DNA of 64,000 bases from Actinomycetota bacterium (GTDB lineage: Bacteria > Actinomycetota > UBA4738 > HRBIN12). Positions 26,454 through 36,017 of the stretch are shown here, piece after piece. Where the stretch lies: contig BPGL01000001.1 of NCBI GenBank assembly GCA_026003015.1, positions 797,353 through 861,352 of the forward strand. The letters are read 5' to 3'. The notes beneath the pieces were generated by a model, which saw only the letters and a list, made by a program, of their open reading frames with translations, made no database searches and was not told where the DNA came from. A program made the translations under genes and the position numbers. The first letter of the stretch is position 1. Each line of letters starts with the position of its first letter.

Positions 26454-27515
26454 TCAGCCGGCCACCGCTGCGGACGACGTCGCCCACACGGCCACGAGCG
26501 TCCCGAGGTAGACGAGCAGGAGCAGCACGGCGTCGGGCTCCAGACGACCGATCCGCGTCTCGGCCCCGTAGACGATGGCCGCAAGGGCGAGGGTCATCAG
26601 CAAGATGGCGCCGACACCCGCGGCGATCTCCGCGGCGCCCGTCACGGCGGCCAGCAGGGGGCCGGGCGTGTAGGCGGCGTCGACCACGACGAGGATGGCC
26701 ATGTTCACGGCATTGCTGCCGAACAGGTTGCCGACGGCCAGATCGTGAGCGCCCATCCGGGCAGCCGCGAGCGAGGAGACGAGCTCCGGCAACGAGGTCA
26801 CGATCGCGAGCATCGCGGCGCCGACGAAGGTCGCGCTCAGGCCCGCCGCCTCGGCGATCCCCTTGCCCGAGATGGCCACCACCGGCGCGCTTCCCAGGAT
26901 GACGAGGGCCGCCACCGAGAAGCGAAGCAGGTCGGCACGCAGGTTTCGGCGATCCGACACCGACTCACCCCACCCGCCGGGCATGGGGATGTCCGCGACT
27001 CCCGCCTCCGCTTCCGTCCGCCCTGCGCGACGGCTCCGGCGGATCCATGCCACGGCCGCGACGTAGAGGAGCGCGATCGCGATCGTGTCGAGCCCTACCC
27101 ACCCGATCCGCAGGTCGGGGCGGGTCACGATGCCCAACACGGCGAGGCTCGTGAGCGCCATCGCGATAGCCGCCACGCTTGCGTGTCCGAGTTCCACCGC
27201 AGGCCACACGCGTCGGCGAGCGGAGAGATCGACCACCGCGAGGATCGCCATGTTGGCCATGCTGCTGCCGAACAGGTCGCCGACCGCCAGCGACGGCGAC
27301 CCGGCCAGCGCCGCACTGACGTCGGTCACGATCTCCGGAAGGGACGTGGCCGCAGCGACCAGGACCATCCCGACCAGCAGTCCGCCCAGGCCCGTCTCGG
27401 TCGCGATGGCATCGCCCGCCCTCGCCAGTCGTGTGCCGGCCAGGACCAGGACCGCCGAGGAGAGCGCGAAGACCACGACCCACTGACCGAGCCCGAGCTC
27501 CGCGTTCACGAACAC
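26454..27515 (-). CDS. Sodium/calcium exchanger family antiporter (CaCA)
   Basis: The protein has 353 residues from GTG ([20 protein letters not shown]), with GAGGAGG 5 nt upstream. It has two homologous halves of about five helices. Each holds an alpha repeat: [15 protein letters not shown] with [15 protein letters not shown], and [15 protein letters not shown] with [15 protein letters not shown]. The acidic residue of each repeat and the GSxxxN element form the ion sites. The YrbG-type bacterial exchangers move calcium or other cations against Na+ or H+. The gap of 123 nt to the P-ATPase downstream has no visible riboswitch. It is divergent from the Ca-type ATPase. Confidence 0.9.
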   Translation of the reverse strand: MFVNAELGLGQWVVVFALSSAVLVLAGTRLARAGDAIATETGLGGLLVGMVLVAAATSLPEIVTDVSAALAGSPSLAVGDLFGSSMANMAILAVVDLSARRRVWPAVELGHASVAAIAMALTSLAVLGIVTRPDLRIGWVGLDTIAIALLYVAAVAWIRRSRRAGRTEAEAGVADIPMPGGWGESVSDRRNLRADLLRFSVAALVILGSAPVVAISGKGIAEAAGLSATFVGAAMLAIVTSLPELVSSLAAARMGAHDLAVGNLFGSNAVNMAILVVVDAAYTPGPLLAAVTGAAEIAAGVGAILLMTLALAAIVYGAETRIGRLEPDAVLLLLVYLGTLVAVWATSSAAVAG

Positions 27516-27611
27516 GCCAGCCTCCTCGACGTCGCGAGCCCGCGCGGGATGCAGCGGGCGAGCCGGCCACACCCGCCGGGCCGAGGACGGACCGAGCGCG
27601 CCGCGTCGGCG

Positions 27612-27639
27612 GGTATCGTGCCTTGCGGCGGACGATACC
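27612..27639. promoter_or_regulatory. Dyad in the divergent antiporter/ATPase promoter
   Basis: GGTATCGT and ACGATACC are perfect inverted 8-bp arms with 12 nt between, so their centres are 20 bp apart, two helical turns. The dyad lies 97 nt upstream of the antiporter start and 64 nt upstream of the ATPase start. It is a candidate operator for a metal-responsive dimer. Confidence 0.45.
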
Positions 27640-27702
27640 GCCTCGGACGCTTCCGGATGGGGAGCTCCATGCCCGATGTCGGGGAGCGGGTGAGCAGCCA
27701 CC

Positions 27703-30417
27703 ATGGCAACCGGCCGACCAGGAGCATCTGGAACGGCGGCGCCTGAGACCGCGCTCGTGGATCCGTGGACGCTCGACGCCGATGTCGTCGCGGACATCCT
27801 GGGCTCGGACGGTACGAACGGCCTGTCGTCCACCGAGGCGTCGCGGAGGTTGGCACGGTTCGGACCGAACCGGCTGGAGGAGCACAGGCGCAAGCCGGCG
27901 TGGCTCCTGTTCGTCGAACAGTTCTCGAACGCCATGATCCTCATCCTGATCGTGGCCGCGGGCATCACGGCCGCTCTCGGTGATCTGAAGGACGCGATCG
28001 CGATCGTGGCCGTCGTGACCCTGAACGGCCTGGTCGGGTTCCTGCAGGAACATCGTGCGGAGCAGGCCGTGGCCGCCCTGATGCGGATGACGAGGCCGAC
28101 GGCCCGGGCCATCCGAGACGGGCGATCGCTCACCGTCCCCGCAGCCGAGCTCGTGCCCGGAGATCTGGTCCTGCTTGAAGCGGGCGACGTGGTGGCGGCC
28201 GATCTCCGGCTGACCGAGGCCCGCGCGCTCCGGGTGAACGAAGCACCGCTCACCGGGGAGTCGGAGCCGGTCGCGAAGACCTCCGATCGTCTTCCCGGCG
28301 TGAGCGCGATGCTCGTGGCCGAGCGGCGCAACATGGCCTTCAAGGGAACGGAGGTCACGTACGGGCGCGGAGCGGGCGTGGTGGTGGCAACCGGCATGGC
28401 GACCGAGCTCGGACGCGTCGCCGGCCTTCTCGAGTCGCACCCTGCCGGACGAACGCCATTGCAGGACAAGCTCGCACGGCTGGGCAGACAGTTGGCCGTC
28501 GCGGCCCTTGCCGTCTGCGGGATCGTCTTCGCAGCCGGAGTCGCGCTCGGTGAGGAACCGCCGCGGATGTTCCTGACGGCGGTGAGCCTGGCGGTCTCCG
28601 CGATCCCCGAGGGGCTGCCGGTCGTCGTGACGGTATCGCTCGCCCTGGGAGCGCGACGGATGGCTCGGCAACGCGCCTTGATCCGCAAGCTCCCCGCCGT
28701 CGAGACCCTCGGCTCCGTGACGGTCATCTGTTCGGACAAGACGGGAACCCTCACGCAGAACCGGATGCTGGTCGAGCGCGTCTGGACGCCGCTCGGCGAC
28801 TACCGGGTGTCGGGAACGGGCTACGCCCCGATCGGTGAGTTCCTCGGCGAGGCCGATGCCGACGACGACCCCTACCTCGATCGGCTCGCCTGGGTCGCCG
28901 CAGCCTGCAACGACGCCGAACTGCACGCGCCGGTCAAGGCGGGTGACCCGTGGACCGCCACGGGGGACCCGACCGAAGCCGCCCTGTTGGCCCTCGCCGG
29001 CAAGCGCGGGGTCTTCGGCGATGAGCTCAAGGAAAAGAACCCTCGGGTCGAAGAGCTCCCCTTCGATCCATCGCGCCGCAGGATGACCACGGTCCATGCC
29101 TCGGGCGGCGCTCTCCGGGTCGCGACGAAGGGCGCCCTCGAGGCCATCGCACCCCTGCTCCATCCCGACGATCGCGACCTGCTCGCCCGAGCGGAGGAGG
29201 CGGGATCGGCCTACGCGCAGGCGGGCTACCGCGTCCTCGCGCTGGCGGAGCGGTCGATCGACGAGGGGTGCCTCGGCGAAGGGTCCGTGGAGGCAGATCT
29301 ACGACTGCTCGGCATCGTGGCGATGGCCGATCCCCCCAGACCCGAGTCGGCCGACGCGATCGAGGCCTGTCGTTCGGCCGGCGTTACCGTTGTCATGGTC
29401 ACCGGCGACGATGCCCGAACCGCGCGAGCGATCGCCGAGCGTCTCGGCATCCTCGACGACGAGGGATCCGTCGTCTCGGGCTCGGAGCTGGCCGAGATGA
29501 GCACCGAGGAGCTCACCGGCCGCGTCCGAGACATCCGCGTGTACGCGAGGACCAGCCCCGAGCACAAGCTGCGGATCGTCGAGGCCTGGAAAGGCCTGGG
29601 CGCCGTAGTGGCCATGACGGGAGACGGGGTGAACGACGCGCCGGCGCTGCGGCGAGCCGACATCGGCGTGGCGATGGGGCTCATGGGAACGGAGGTCAGC
29701 AAGGAGGCCTCCGACATGGTGCTCGCCGACGACAACTTCGCCACGATCGTACGGGCCATCGAGGAGGGACGGCGCATCTACGACAACCTCCGCCGGTTCG
29801 TCCGGTACATCCTCGCAACCCACGCCGGCGAGATCGTCCTGTGGCTGATCGCCCTGGGCGCAGGCCTCCCCCTGCCCCTCGTGCCGATCCAGATCCTCTG
29901 GGTGAACCTCGTGACCGACGGCCTGCCCGCGATCGCTCTCGGGGTCGAGCCTGCGGAGCCCGGCGCGATGCGGCGACCACCTCGGCCGCGCGACGAGTCC
30001 ATCTTCGCCCACGGCCTTTGGCAGCATGCGACGTGGGTGGGCGTCCTCATGGGCGTCGTCTGCGTCGGCGTGCAGGCCGGAGCCCTCGCGGCCGACTGGC
30101 CGTGGTCGACGATGGTCTTCACCACGCTGGCGCTCCTGCAGCTCGGCAACGCGCTTGCGGTAAGGAGCGAACGCGAGAGCGTCTTCCGGCTCGGTCTTCG
30201 CTCGAACCCCTGGTTGATCGTGGCCGTGCTCGCCGCGACGGTGATCCAGCTCTCGATCGTCTACCTCCCGTTCCTCCAGGACGTGTTCCACACGGAGGCG
30301 TTGGACGGCACCCAGATCGCCGTGGTCGTCGTGGCCTCCTCGACGGTGTTCTGGGCGGTGGAAGCCGAGAAGTGGCTACGGCGCCGTCGTCGCGGCACCG
30401 CTGCGGCAACGAGCTAG
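27703..30417 (+). CDS. P-type calcium/cation-transporting ATPase (SERCA/PMCA type)
   Basis: The protein has 904 residues, uninterrupted. Motifs in order: N-terminal cation-ATPase domain ([17 protein letters not shown]), actuator loop ([10 protein letters not shown]), ion-site helix 4 ([18 protein letters not shown], with the PEGLP of Ca pumps), phosphorylation site ([14 protein letters not shown]), ATP-binding KGALEA, hinge ([21 protein letters not shown]), and helices 5-10 with [17 protein letters not shown]. The NLxTD element supports Ca2+ or Mn2+ export. With the adjacent antiporter and Mg-type pump this forms a divalent-cation homeostasis group. Start chosen at ATG 27703; the ribosome-binding site is weak. 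Confidence 0.93.
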   Translation: MATGRPGASGTAAPETALVDPWTLDADVVADILGSDGTNGLSSTEASRRLARFGPNRLEEHRRKPAWLLFVEQFSNAMILILIVAAGITAALGDLKDAIAIVAVVTLNGLVGFLQEHRAEQAVAALMRMTRPTARAIRDGRSLTVPAAELVPGDLVLLEAGDVVAADLRLTEARALRVNEAPLTGESEPVAKTSDRLPGVSAMLVAERRNMAFKGTEVTYGRGAGVVVATGMATELGRVAGLLESHPAGRTPLQDKLARLGRQLAVAALAVCGIVFAAGVALGEEPPRMFLTAVSLAVSAIPEGLPVVVTVSLALGARRMARQRALIRKLPAVETLGSVTVICSDKTGTLTQNRMLVERVWTPLGDYRVSGTGYAPIGEFLGEADADDDPYLDRLAWVAAACNDAELHAPVKAGDPWTATGDPTEAALLALAGKRGVFGDELKEKNPRVEELPFDPSRRRMTTVHASGGALRVATKGALEAIAPLLHPDDRDLLARAEEAGSAYAQAGYRVLALAERSIDEGCLGEGSVEADLRLLGIVAMADPPRPESADAIEACRSAGVTVVMVTGDDARTARAIAERLGILDDEGSVVSGSELAEMSTEELTGRVRDIRVYARTSPEHKLRIVEAWKGLGAVVAMTGDGVNDAPALRRADIGVAMGLMGTEVSKEASDMVLADDNFATIVRAIEEGRRIYDNLRRFVRYILATHAGEIVLWLIALGAGLPLPLVPIQILWVNLVTDGLPAIALGVEPAEPGAMRRPPRPRDESIFAHGLWQHATWVGVLMGVVCVGVQAGALAADWPWSTMVFTTLALLQLGNALAVRSERESVFRLGLRSNPWLIVAVLAATVIQLSIVYLPFLQDVFHTEALDGTQIAVVVVASSTVFWAVEAEKWLRRRRRGTAAATS

Positions 30418-30449
30418 GGCTCATCGGGCAGCCCCGCAGCTACGCTCGC

Positions 30450-31055
30450 TCACGCAGCCGGCTCGTGGTCCTCGCAGTCCACGCGGAGGTGCGGCTCCCC
30501 GAACGGAGCGTCGACGAACGCGCAGTGGTGGGGTCGCGCCGGATCGTCGTGCACGTTGGGTCGGAAGAACCGGCAGGTCGCGCACATCCGGGCGACCGGG
30601 ATCCGGCCTCGAGCCTGGAGCACGACGATCAGCTTCACGATCGCGCCGAGCAGCGACGCCTGCTCCTCGGGCGACAGCGCGTCGATCGCCTCACGCAGGA
30701 CGTCGGGCCAGTCGGCCAGGTCTCGCGCACGTCGCCGTCCGGCCGCGGTGAGCGCGACCGTGCGCGAGCGGCCGTCGGCCGGCGAGGGATCACGACGCAC
30801 GAGCCCCTTCGCAACGAGCGCCCCGAGGGCCTCGCTCGTGGTGGCCGCGCCGATGCCGAGCTCCTCCGCGAGACGTCCCGGCGTCGCCGGACCACGTGTG
30901 AGCAGGAGCAGGGCCTGCGCCTGGGTCGCCGAGAGCCCCCGGGAGTTCGCGTCGCGTCGAGCCTCGTGCTTGAGGGCCAGGCTCACCTTCGCCAGACCGG
31001 TGGCAAGGCGCTCGGACAGGGGCCCGCTCGCCCGGGCGAAGGCCTCGGCGTCCAC
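30450..31055 (-). CDS. MarR-family regulator with C-terminal four-cysteine module
   Basis: The protein has 201 residues. Residues about 30-140 are a MarR winged helix: RLAEELGIGAATTSEALGAL is the recognition helix and GLVRRDPSPADGRSRTVALT the wing. After the dimerisation helix comes a tail with C158, C161, C178 and C194 (CATC, then HHC and VDC) suited to Zn or another metal, absent from plain MarR proteins. It is translated 13 nt after the protoglobin gene. The inverted repeat over the operon promoter is its likely autorepressor site. The cysteine tail and haem partner suggest redox or gas sensing. Confidence 0.85.
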   Translation of the reverse strand: MDAEAFARASGPLSERLATGLAKVSLALKHEARRDANSRGLSATQAQALLLLTRGPATPGRLAEELGIGAATTSEALGALVAKGLVRRDPSPADGRSRTVALTAAGRRRARDLADWPDVLREAIDALSPEEQASLLGAIVKLIVVLQARGRIPVARMCATCRFFRPNVHDDPARPHHCAFVDAPFGEPHLRVDCEDHEPAA

Positions 31056-31068
31056 GGTCGCGGGCCCT

Positions 31069-31659
31069 CTACCAGTCCTCCGGAGCGTACGGACGGCTCC
31101 ACAGCGCCACCTGGAGCACGACGGACTTGAACCAGGCCTGGTGCATCGCCTCGACGGCCTCGACGGCGTCGCCGCCCTTGGCGAGGAAGTCGCGGATCGT
31201 CGCCGTGATCGGGTAGATGAACGCGATCAGGTAGCGCAGCGGGACCTCCGGCTCGGCCTCGACGCCGTCGGTCTGGTTCTTCTTCGTGCGGTGGTGACGA
31301 AGGCCGATCTCCTCGGCGTAGGCGAGCCAGTCGGCGTCGAGCGGCCGGGTGCACGTGTCCAGGATCCAGCGCCCGAACCGCTCGCGCACCCGCGCGAGGT
31401 AGGTCGCGTCGGGCTGTCCGTCGGGGCCGGCGAAGTACCGCACCAGGTGCGGATGCGAGCCCACGAACCCGTACCACAGGTCGAGGACGTCGTCGACCTG
31501 CGGCTCGAGGACCTCGCCGGCCCGGCGCAGCCAGCGCTCGTCCTCTTCGGTGAACAGCACCGAGGCCCGGAGCCGCTCGAGGTCCTCCGCCGTCACCGGC
31601 GAGGGAGGCACACCGCCGTAGGCGTATCCGGGGATCGATGCGACGGCCAACCCGACCAC
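31069..31659 (-). CDS. Protoglobin-domain haem protein
   Basis: The protein has about 196 residues, the size of single-domain protoglobins. The helical core has RASVLFTEEDERWLRRAGEV, LWYGFVGSHPHLVRYF, LRHHRTKKNQTDG, and PLRYLIAFIYPITATIRDFL, as in protoglobin-type haem sensors that bind O2, CO or NO. The exact proximal histidine was not assigned. The annotated start is GTG at 31659, but the AGGAGG runs touch it; TTG at 31650, 8-9 nt from the same element, may be the real start. It is first in an operon with a MarR-type gene. Confidence 0.8.
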   Translation of the reverse strand: MVGLAVASIPGYAYGGVPPSPVTAEDLERLRASVLFTEEDERWLRRAGEVLEPQVDDVLDLWYGFVGSHPHLVRYFAGPDGQPDATYLARVRERFGRWILDTCTRPLDADWLAYAEEIGLRHHRTKKNQTDGVEAEPEVPLRYLIAFIYPITATIRDFLAKGGDAVEAVEAMHQAWFKSVVLQVALWSRPYAPEDW

Positions 31660-31676
31660 CTCCTCCTCGCATGTAC

Positions 31677-31717
31677 TTCGGACTCCGAACTATCTCACGC
31701 GGCGCGCGCCCGGTCAA
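31677..31717 (-). promoter_or_regulatory. Promoter and overlapping operator of the protoglobin-MarR operon
   Basis: On the minus strand, TTGACC (31717-31712), 17 nt, then GATAGT (31694-31689). Directly downstream and sharing one base is TTCGGA-G-TCCGAA (31689-31677), a perfect inverted repeat over the expected transcription start. A repressor bound there would block the promoter. Confidence 0.6.
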
Positions 31718-31748
31718 GCGCGGCGTCGAGCGTCGGCTCCGTGGCCGT

Positions 31749-32738
31749 CTAGCGGCGGCTCGAGGCCATGAGCGCGAGGACCTCGTAGATCGTGTGGGCG
31801 GCGGCGATCGCGGTGAGCTCCGCGTGGTCGTAGGCGGGCGCGACCTCCACCAGGTCGGCGCCGACGATGGTCAGGCCGGCCAGGCCGCGGAGGACGCCGA
31901 GGAGCTCTCGACTCGTGAGCCCCCCTGCCTCGGGCGTCCCCGTGCCCGGCGCGTGGGCCGGGTCGAGCACGTCGATGTCGATCGACAGGTACACGGGGGC
32001 ATCGCCCACGCGCTCGCGGATCCGCTCGGCGATCGCGGAGATGCCCTCGTCCTGGAACGCCATCGCGGGGACGACCCCGAACCCGAACCCGGCGTCGTCG
32101 GCGAGGTCCTGCCGGGAGAACAAGGGACCGCGGATCCCGACGTGCACCGATCGGTCCCGCTCCAACAGCCCCTCCTCGAACGCCCGACGGAACGGGGTAC
32201 CGTGGGTGTAGCGCGCGCCGAAGTACGTGTCCCAGGTGTCCAGGTGCGCGTCGAAGTGCACGAGCGCGACGGGACCGCTGCGGGCGCTGACCGATCGCAG
32301 CAGCGGCAGCGCGATCGTGTGGTCGCCCCCGATCGCGATGAGGCGCCCGGCCCGCTCCCCGAGCGCTCGGGCCCCGCGCTCGATCGTCGCGATCGCCTCC
32401 TCGATCGAGAACGGCGTGCACGCGATGTCGCCCGCGTCGGCCACCTGCTGCGCTCCGAAGGGCTCGACGTCCAGCCCCGGGTGGAACGAGCGCAGCAGGC
32501 GCGACCCCTGGCGCACCGCCGCGGGCCCGAACCGAGCGCCGGGACGGTAGGTGGTCCCCCCGTCGAAGGGCACCCCGACGACCGCGACGTCGGCGCGGTG
32601 CACCTCCTCGATCGCGGGAAGCCGCGCGAACGTGGCCGGCCCGGCGAACCGGGGCACGACGAGGGGGTCGACCGGCCCCCGAACCTCGTCGCCCACCTCG
32701 TCGTCCCCCTTGCCGAACGCCCGCCCGCGGGATCCCAC
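31749..32738 (-). CDS. Ureohydrolase, agmatinase/guanidino-acid hydrolase family
   Basis: The protein has up to 329 residues. All manganese-ligand motifs are present: [18 protein letters not shown] and [20 protein letters not shown]. The family releases urea from agmatine, guanidinobutyrate or related compounds; the exact guanidine substrate cannot be read from sequence. The gene is divergent from a polyamine-type ABC importer, so it may process what the importer brings in, making putrescine-like products. The start is uncertain: GTG at 32738 has no clear ribosome-binding site, and a GTG about 14 codons later has AAGGGGG upstream. Confidence 0.88.
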   Translation of the reverse strand: MGSRGRAFGKGDDEVGDEVRGPVDPLVVPRFAGPATFARLPAIEEVHRADVAVVGVPFDGGTTYRPGARFGPAAVRQGSRLLRSFHPGLDVEPFGAQQVADAGDIACTPFSIEEAIATIERGARALGERAGRLIAIGGDHTIALPLLRSVSARSGPVALVHFDAHLDTWDTYFGARYTHGTPFRRAFEEGLLERDRSVHVGIRGPLFSRQDLADDAGFGFGVVPAMAFQDEGISAIAERIRERVGDAPVYLSIDIDVLDPAHAPGTGTPEAGGLTSRELLGVLRGLAGLTIVGADLVEVAPAYDHAELTAIAAAHTIYEVLALMASSRR

Positions 32739-32803
32739 CGGAACGGATACCGACTCCGGACCCGCAGCCGCAATCGGCCGCGAGGCCGAACCGCGATCGC
32801 GTC

Positions 32804-32850
32804 TTCGTGTCTCGGGCCGATTGACGCTCCGAGAGCAGCGGGGCTACGTA
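32804..32850 (+). promoter_or_regulatory. Promoter of polyamine importer operon 1 (shared module)
   Basis: TTGACG (32821-32826), 18 nt, TACGTA (32845-32850). The 22 nt ending in TTGAC (32804-32825) match the promoter of importer 2 at 19 of 22 positions, with the same spacer length and same -10. The leader ends in GAGGGGGCGCG before the ATG. Confidence 0.75.
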
Positions 32851-32879
32851 TCACCGGACGAGGGACCAGAGGGGGCGCG

Positions 32880-34040
32880 ATGGGCGGGAACCGCTACAGC
32901 CGACGGGAGTTCATCAAGCGCGGCGGCGCGCTGGCCGGCGCGCTGGCCCTGCCGGGGGTGCTCGCCGCCTGCGGGCGCACGCCCGAGCAGGCCGGCACGG
33001 GCGCGAGCCCCACCGGCGCTGCGATCGACACCGGCAACATCGCCGGCACGAAGATCAAGGTCGGCACCTACGGCGGGTTCTTCGAGGAGAACTTCCGCAA
33101 GATGTACCCGGCCTTCACCGAGGAGACCGGCGTCGAGGTCGAGTCGGTGTCGCAACCGACGTCGGAGACCTGGGTCGTGCAGCTCGAGCAGGCGGCGAAG
33201 GCGGGCGCCGTCCCCGCCGACGTGTCCATGCTCTCGATCGTCGGGATGCTCCGCGCGATCAAGGGCGACATCCTCGCGACCTACGACCCCTCGAACCTGC
33301 AGAACCGGGAGTTCCTCGCCGACGGGTTCGTGCGGACGAACGACGCCGGGCAGGTGGTCGGGGTCGGGGCCGTGTCCTGGTACATCACGCTCGTGTCGAA
33401 CACCGACCGGGTCCCGGAGAGCCCGGACTCCTGGTCGACGCTGTGGGACCCGCGCTGGCGCAACGAGCTCGCGCTGCTTCGGAACCCCGGCAACAGCTTC
33501 CTCCTGGAGATCACCGCGGCGACGCACTTCGGGGGCTACGACGTGCTGCAGACCCAGGAGGGCGTCGAGGAGGTGCTGGCGAAGCTCGCGGAGGTCAAGC
33601 CGAACGTGAAGCTGTGGTACCGCGACGAGGCGACCGCGCAGCAGGCGTTCAACACCGGCGAGGTCTCGCTGGGGCAGTTCTACCACGACATCACGACGTA
33701 CGCGGCCTCGCAGGGCGAGCCGCTGCGCAGCGTCTTCCCCACCGAGGGCGCGATCCTGGACTCCGGCGAGTGGGCGATCACGAAGACGACGCAGAACCTC
33801 GCCGGCTGCGTCGCGTTCATCGACTACATGTGTCGTCCCGAGATCCAGGCGGAGCTCGCCCGCACCCTCGGCACGTCTCCGACGGTGAAGCGGGAGTTCA
33901 TGGACCTCACCGACGAGGAGTACGAGGCGTTCTCCGGCCCCGGTCCCGACGCGGCGCTGCGTCCTGAGTACCGCATCTACGATGAGTGGGAGGACTGGAT
34001 CAACCAGCGCTGGAGCGAGCTCATCGTCGGTGTCGAATGA
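32880..34040 (+). CDS. Polyamine-type ABC importer, substrate-binding lipoprotein (PotD-like)
   Basis: The protein has 386 residues. The N-terminus has a twin-arginine motif (SRREFIKRGGALAG) and the lipobox LAAC with Cys31, so it is Tat-exported and lipid-anchored. The mature part (KIKVGTYGGFFEENFRKMYP, PADVSMLSIVG, LGQFYHDITTY, GEWAITKTTQN) is a periplasmic-binding-protein-like fold of the spermidine/putrescine group. It delivers ligand to the permeases encoded downstream. The start has GAGGGGG upstream. The polyamine assignment is by family; related proteins take up other small cations or amines. Confidence 0.88.
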   Translation: MGGNRYSRREFIKRGGALAGALALPGVLAACGRTPEQAGTGASPTGAAIDTGNIAGTKIKVGTYGGFFEENFRKMYPAFTEETGVEVESVSQPTSETWVVQLEQAAKAGAVPADVSMLSIVGMLRAIKGDILATYDPSNLQNREFLADGFVRTNDAGQVVGVGAVSWYITLVSNTDRVPESPDSWSTLWDPRWRNELALLRNPGNSFLLEITAATHFGGYDVLQTQEGVEEVLAKLAEVKPNVKLWYRDEATAQQAFNTGEVSLGQFYHDITTYAASQGEPLRSVFPTEGAILDSGEWAITKTTQNLAGCVAFIDYMCRPEIQAELARTLGTSPTVKREFMDLTDEEYEAFSGPGPDAALRPEYRIYDEWEDWINQRWSELIVGVE

Positions 34041-35154
34041 CGCGCTGAGGGCCGAGCCCGCGACGGGGACGCGCGGCGGGCTGCGGCTCGAGGGCCTCCG
34101 CAAGCGGTTCGGCGACGTCGAGGCCGTGGGTGGGGTCGACCTCGAGCTGCCGGCCGGTCGGTTGATCTCCTTCCTCGGACCGAGCGGCTGCGGGAAGACG
34201 ACGCTGCTGCGGATGATCGCCGGGCTGGAGCGCCCGACCGAGGGGCGGATCTGGCTCGACGGCGAGGACGTCACCGACCGGCCGCCGCACACCCGCGACA
34301 TCGGGATGGTCTTCCAGACCCTCGCGCTGTTCCCGCACCTGTCCGTGGCGGGCAACATCGGCTACGGGCTGCGGATCCGCGGGTGGCCGAGGGATCGGAT
34401 CCGCGAGCGCGTGGAGGAGCTCCTGCGGCTCGTGTCGCTGGAGGGGCTCGGCGGCCGGCGCGTGTCGCAGCTCTCGGGTGGGCAGCGCCAACGCGTGGCC
34501 ACCGCTCGGGCGCTCGCGCTGGAGCCGAGGTTGTTCCTGCTCGACGAGCCGCTGTCGGCGCTCGACGCGAACCTGCGCGAGCAGCTCCAGGTGGAGCTGC
34601 GGCTCCTGCAGCAACAGCTCGGGATCACGACGATCATGGTCACCCACGATCAGCGCGAGGCCATGACGATGTCCGACCTCGTCGTCGTGATGCGCGAGGG
34701 GCGGATCGAGCAGGTCGGAGCGCCCCTCGAGGTCTACCGACGCCCCGCGACCGCGTTCGTGGCCCGCTTCGTCGGCACGACGAACCTGCTGACCGGCACC
34801 GCCGTGGCGCCCGACCGGGTGCGCCTGGCCATCGGGGAGCTCCTCGTCGACGAGGCGACGCTCGCCCCCGGTACGCCGGTCACGATCTCCGTCCGCCCTG
34901 AGGAGGCGCACCTGGCTCGCGCCGAGGCCCCGGCTCGCCCCGAGGCTCCGGCCGACCGCGACAACGCGATCCCCGGGCGCGTCGTGTTCGTGCGCGATCT
35001 CGGGGAGCTCTTCGAGTGCTACGTCGACGTCGGCCTCGACCGCCACGTGATCGTGGCGGGGAGCCCTCGCGAGCGGATCGAGGTCCGCCAGGGCGACGCG
35101 GTGTCGGTGCGCTTCCCACCCGCCTCGTGCGTCGTCGTCGAGGGCGAGCCGTGA
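34030..35154 (+). CDS. ABC importer ATP-binding subunit (PotA-like)
   Basis: The protein has 374 residues from GTG 34030, which overlaps the substrate-binding gene by 11 nt. Walker A is GPSGCGKTT, the Q-loop VFQTLALF, the signature LSGGQRQRVA, Walker B LFLLDEPLSAL, the H-loop VTHDQ. The C-terminal TOBE domain (from about residue 250: VGTTNLLTGTAV, ISVRPEEAHLAR) is usual for spermidine/putrescine and iron importers. It powers the two permeases that follow. An upstream ATG at 33982 lies fully inside the previous gene and is rejected. Confidence 0.93.
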   Translation: MSNDALRAEPATGTRGGLRLEGLRKRFGDVEAVGGVDLELPAGRLISFLGPSGCGKTTLLRMIAGLERPTEGRIWLDGEDVTDRPPHTRDIGMVFQTLALFPHLSVAGNIGYGLRIRGWPRDRIRERVEELLRLVSLEGLGGRRVSQLSGGQRQRVATARALALEPRLFLLDEPLSALDANLREQLQVELRLLQQQLGITTIMVTHDQREAMTMSDLVVVMREGRIEQVGAPLEVYRRPATAFVARFVGTTNLLTGTAVAPDRVRLAIGELLVDEATLAPGTPVTISVRPEEAHLARAEAPARPEAPADRDNAIPGRVVFVRDLGELFECYVDVGLDRHVIVAGSPRERIEVRQGDAVSVRFPPASCVVVEGEP

Positions 35155-36011
35155 GCGAGCGGCGAGCCGCGGACGCGCGCGCCTGGGTCGTGCTCGCCTA
35201 CCCCGTCGCGATGCTGGGGGTCTTCTTCCTCGGACCGTTCCTGATCATGCTGGCGGCCTCGTTCTACCGGCGGATCCCGGGTGGCTTCTACGAACCCGCG
35301 TTCGTGCTCGACAACTGGAAGCAGCTGCTGTCGGAGCTGTTCGTCGACCGGGCGTTGTTCTCGCTTCGCGTCTCGCTGCTCGCCGGTTGGCTGGCGGTGC
35401 TGGTCGCGTTCCCGTTCACGTACGCGCTCACGACGATGCCCCGACGCCGGCAGGTGGCGCTGCTCGTCCTGGTGCTCTCGTCGTTGTCGCTGTCGGAGGT
35501 CATCGTCGGGTTCTCCTGGAGCGTCCTGCTGGGGCGGGCGGCCGGCATCTCGAACATCCTCGTGTGGCTGGGTTTGATGGACGAGGCCGAGGCCTACGCG
35601 CCGGGCTTCTGGGCCGTGATGCTCGGGCTGCTGTCGATCGCGTTCCCCTACTGCGTGCTCACGATGTACCCGCCGCTGTCGCGTTTGGACCGGGAGGTGA
35701 CCGAGGCCGCCCAGATGCTCGGCGCGTCGCCGTGGCGAACCTTCTGGACCGTCGTCGTTCCGATCGCCAGGCCGACGATCGTCGCGGGGTTCCTGCTCGT
35801 GTTCGTGTTCACGCTGGGCAGCTACCTGATCTCGGCGATCCTCGGCCGGCCGGAGCACTGGACCGTGTCGGTCTTCATCTCCGACCAGGCGTCGTTCAAC
35901 GCGAACGTGCCCTTCGCCGCGGCGATGGCGCTGTTCCTGACGATCGTGTCCCTCGCGATCGTCGGGGCGGTGTTGTGGTTCGAGCGTCGGGCGGCCGCTC
36001 GGGAGGGCTGA
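35151..36011 (+). CDS. ABC importer permease 1 (PotB-like)
   Basis: The protein has 286 residues from GTG 35151, overlapping the ATPase stop by 4 nt (GTGA). It has six predicted membrane helices, starting with VVLAYPVAMLGVFFLGPFLI. The cytoplasmic EAA loop EAAQMLGASPWRTFWTVVVP contacts the ATPase. It is one half of the heterodimeric polyamine-type channel. Confidence 0.92.
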   Translation: MSERRAADARAWVVLAYPVAMLGVFFLGPFLIMLAASFYRRIPGGFYEPAFVLDNWKQLLSELFVDRALFSLRVSLLAGWLAVLVAFPFTYALTTMPRRRQVALLVLVLSSLSLSEVIVGFSWSVLLGRAAGISNILVWLGLMDEAEAYAPGFWAVMLGLLSIAFPYCVLTMYPPLSRLDREVTEAAQMLGASPWRTFWTVVVPIARPTIVAGFLLVFVFTLGSYLISAILGRPEHWTVSVFISDQASFNANVPFAAAMALFLTIVSLAIVGAVLWFERRAAAREG

Positions 36012-36017
36012 GCGGCG

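Noticed and set aside
24276..27746. A 1156-codon plus-strand open frame
   Set aside because: It lies antisense to the Mg-type ATPase and the antiporter, whose membrane helices and catalytic motifs are unmistakable; long antisense frames are expected at this G+C.
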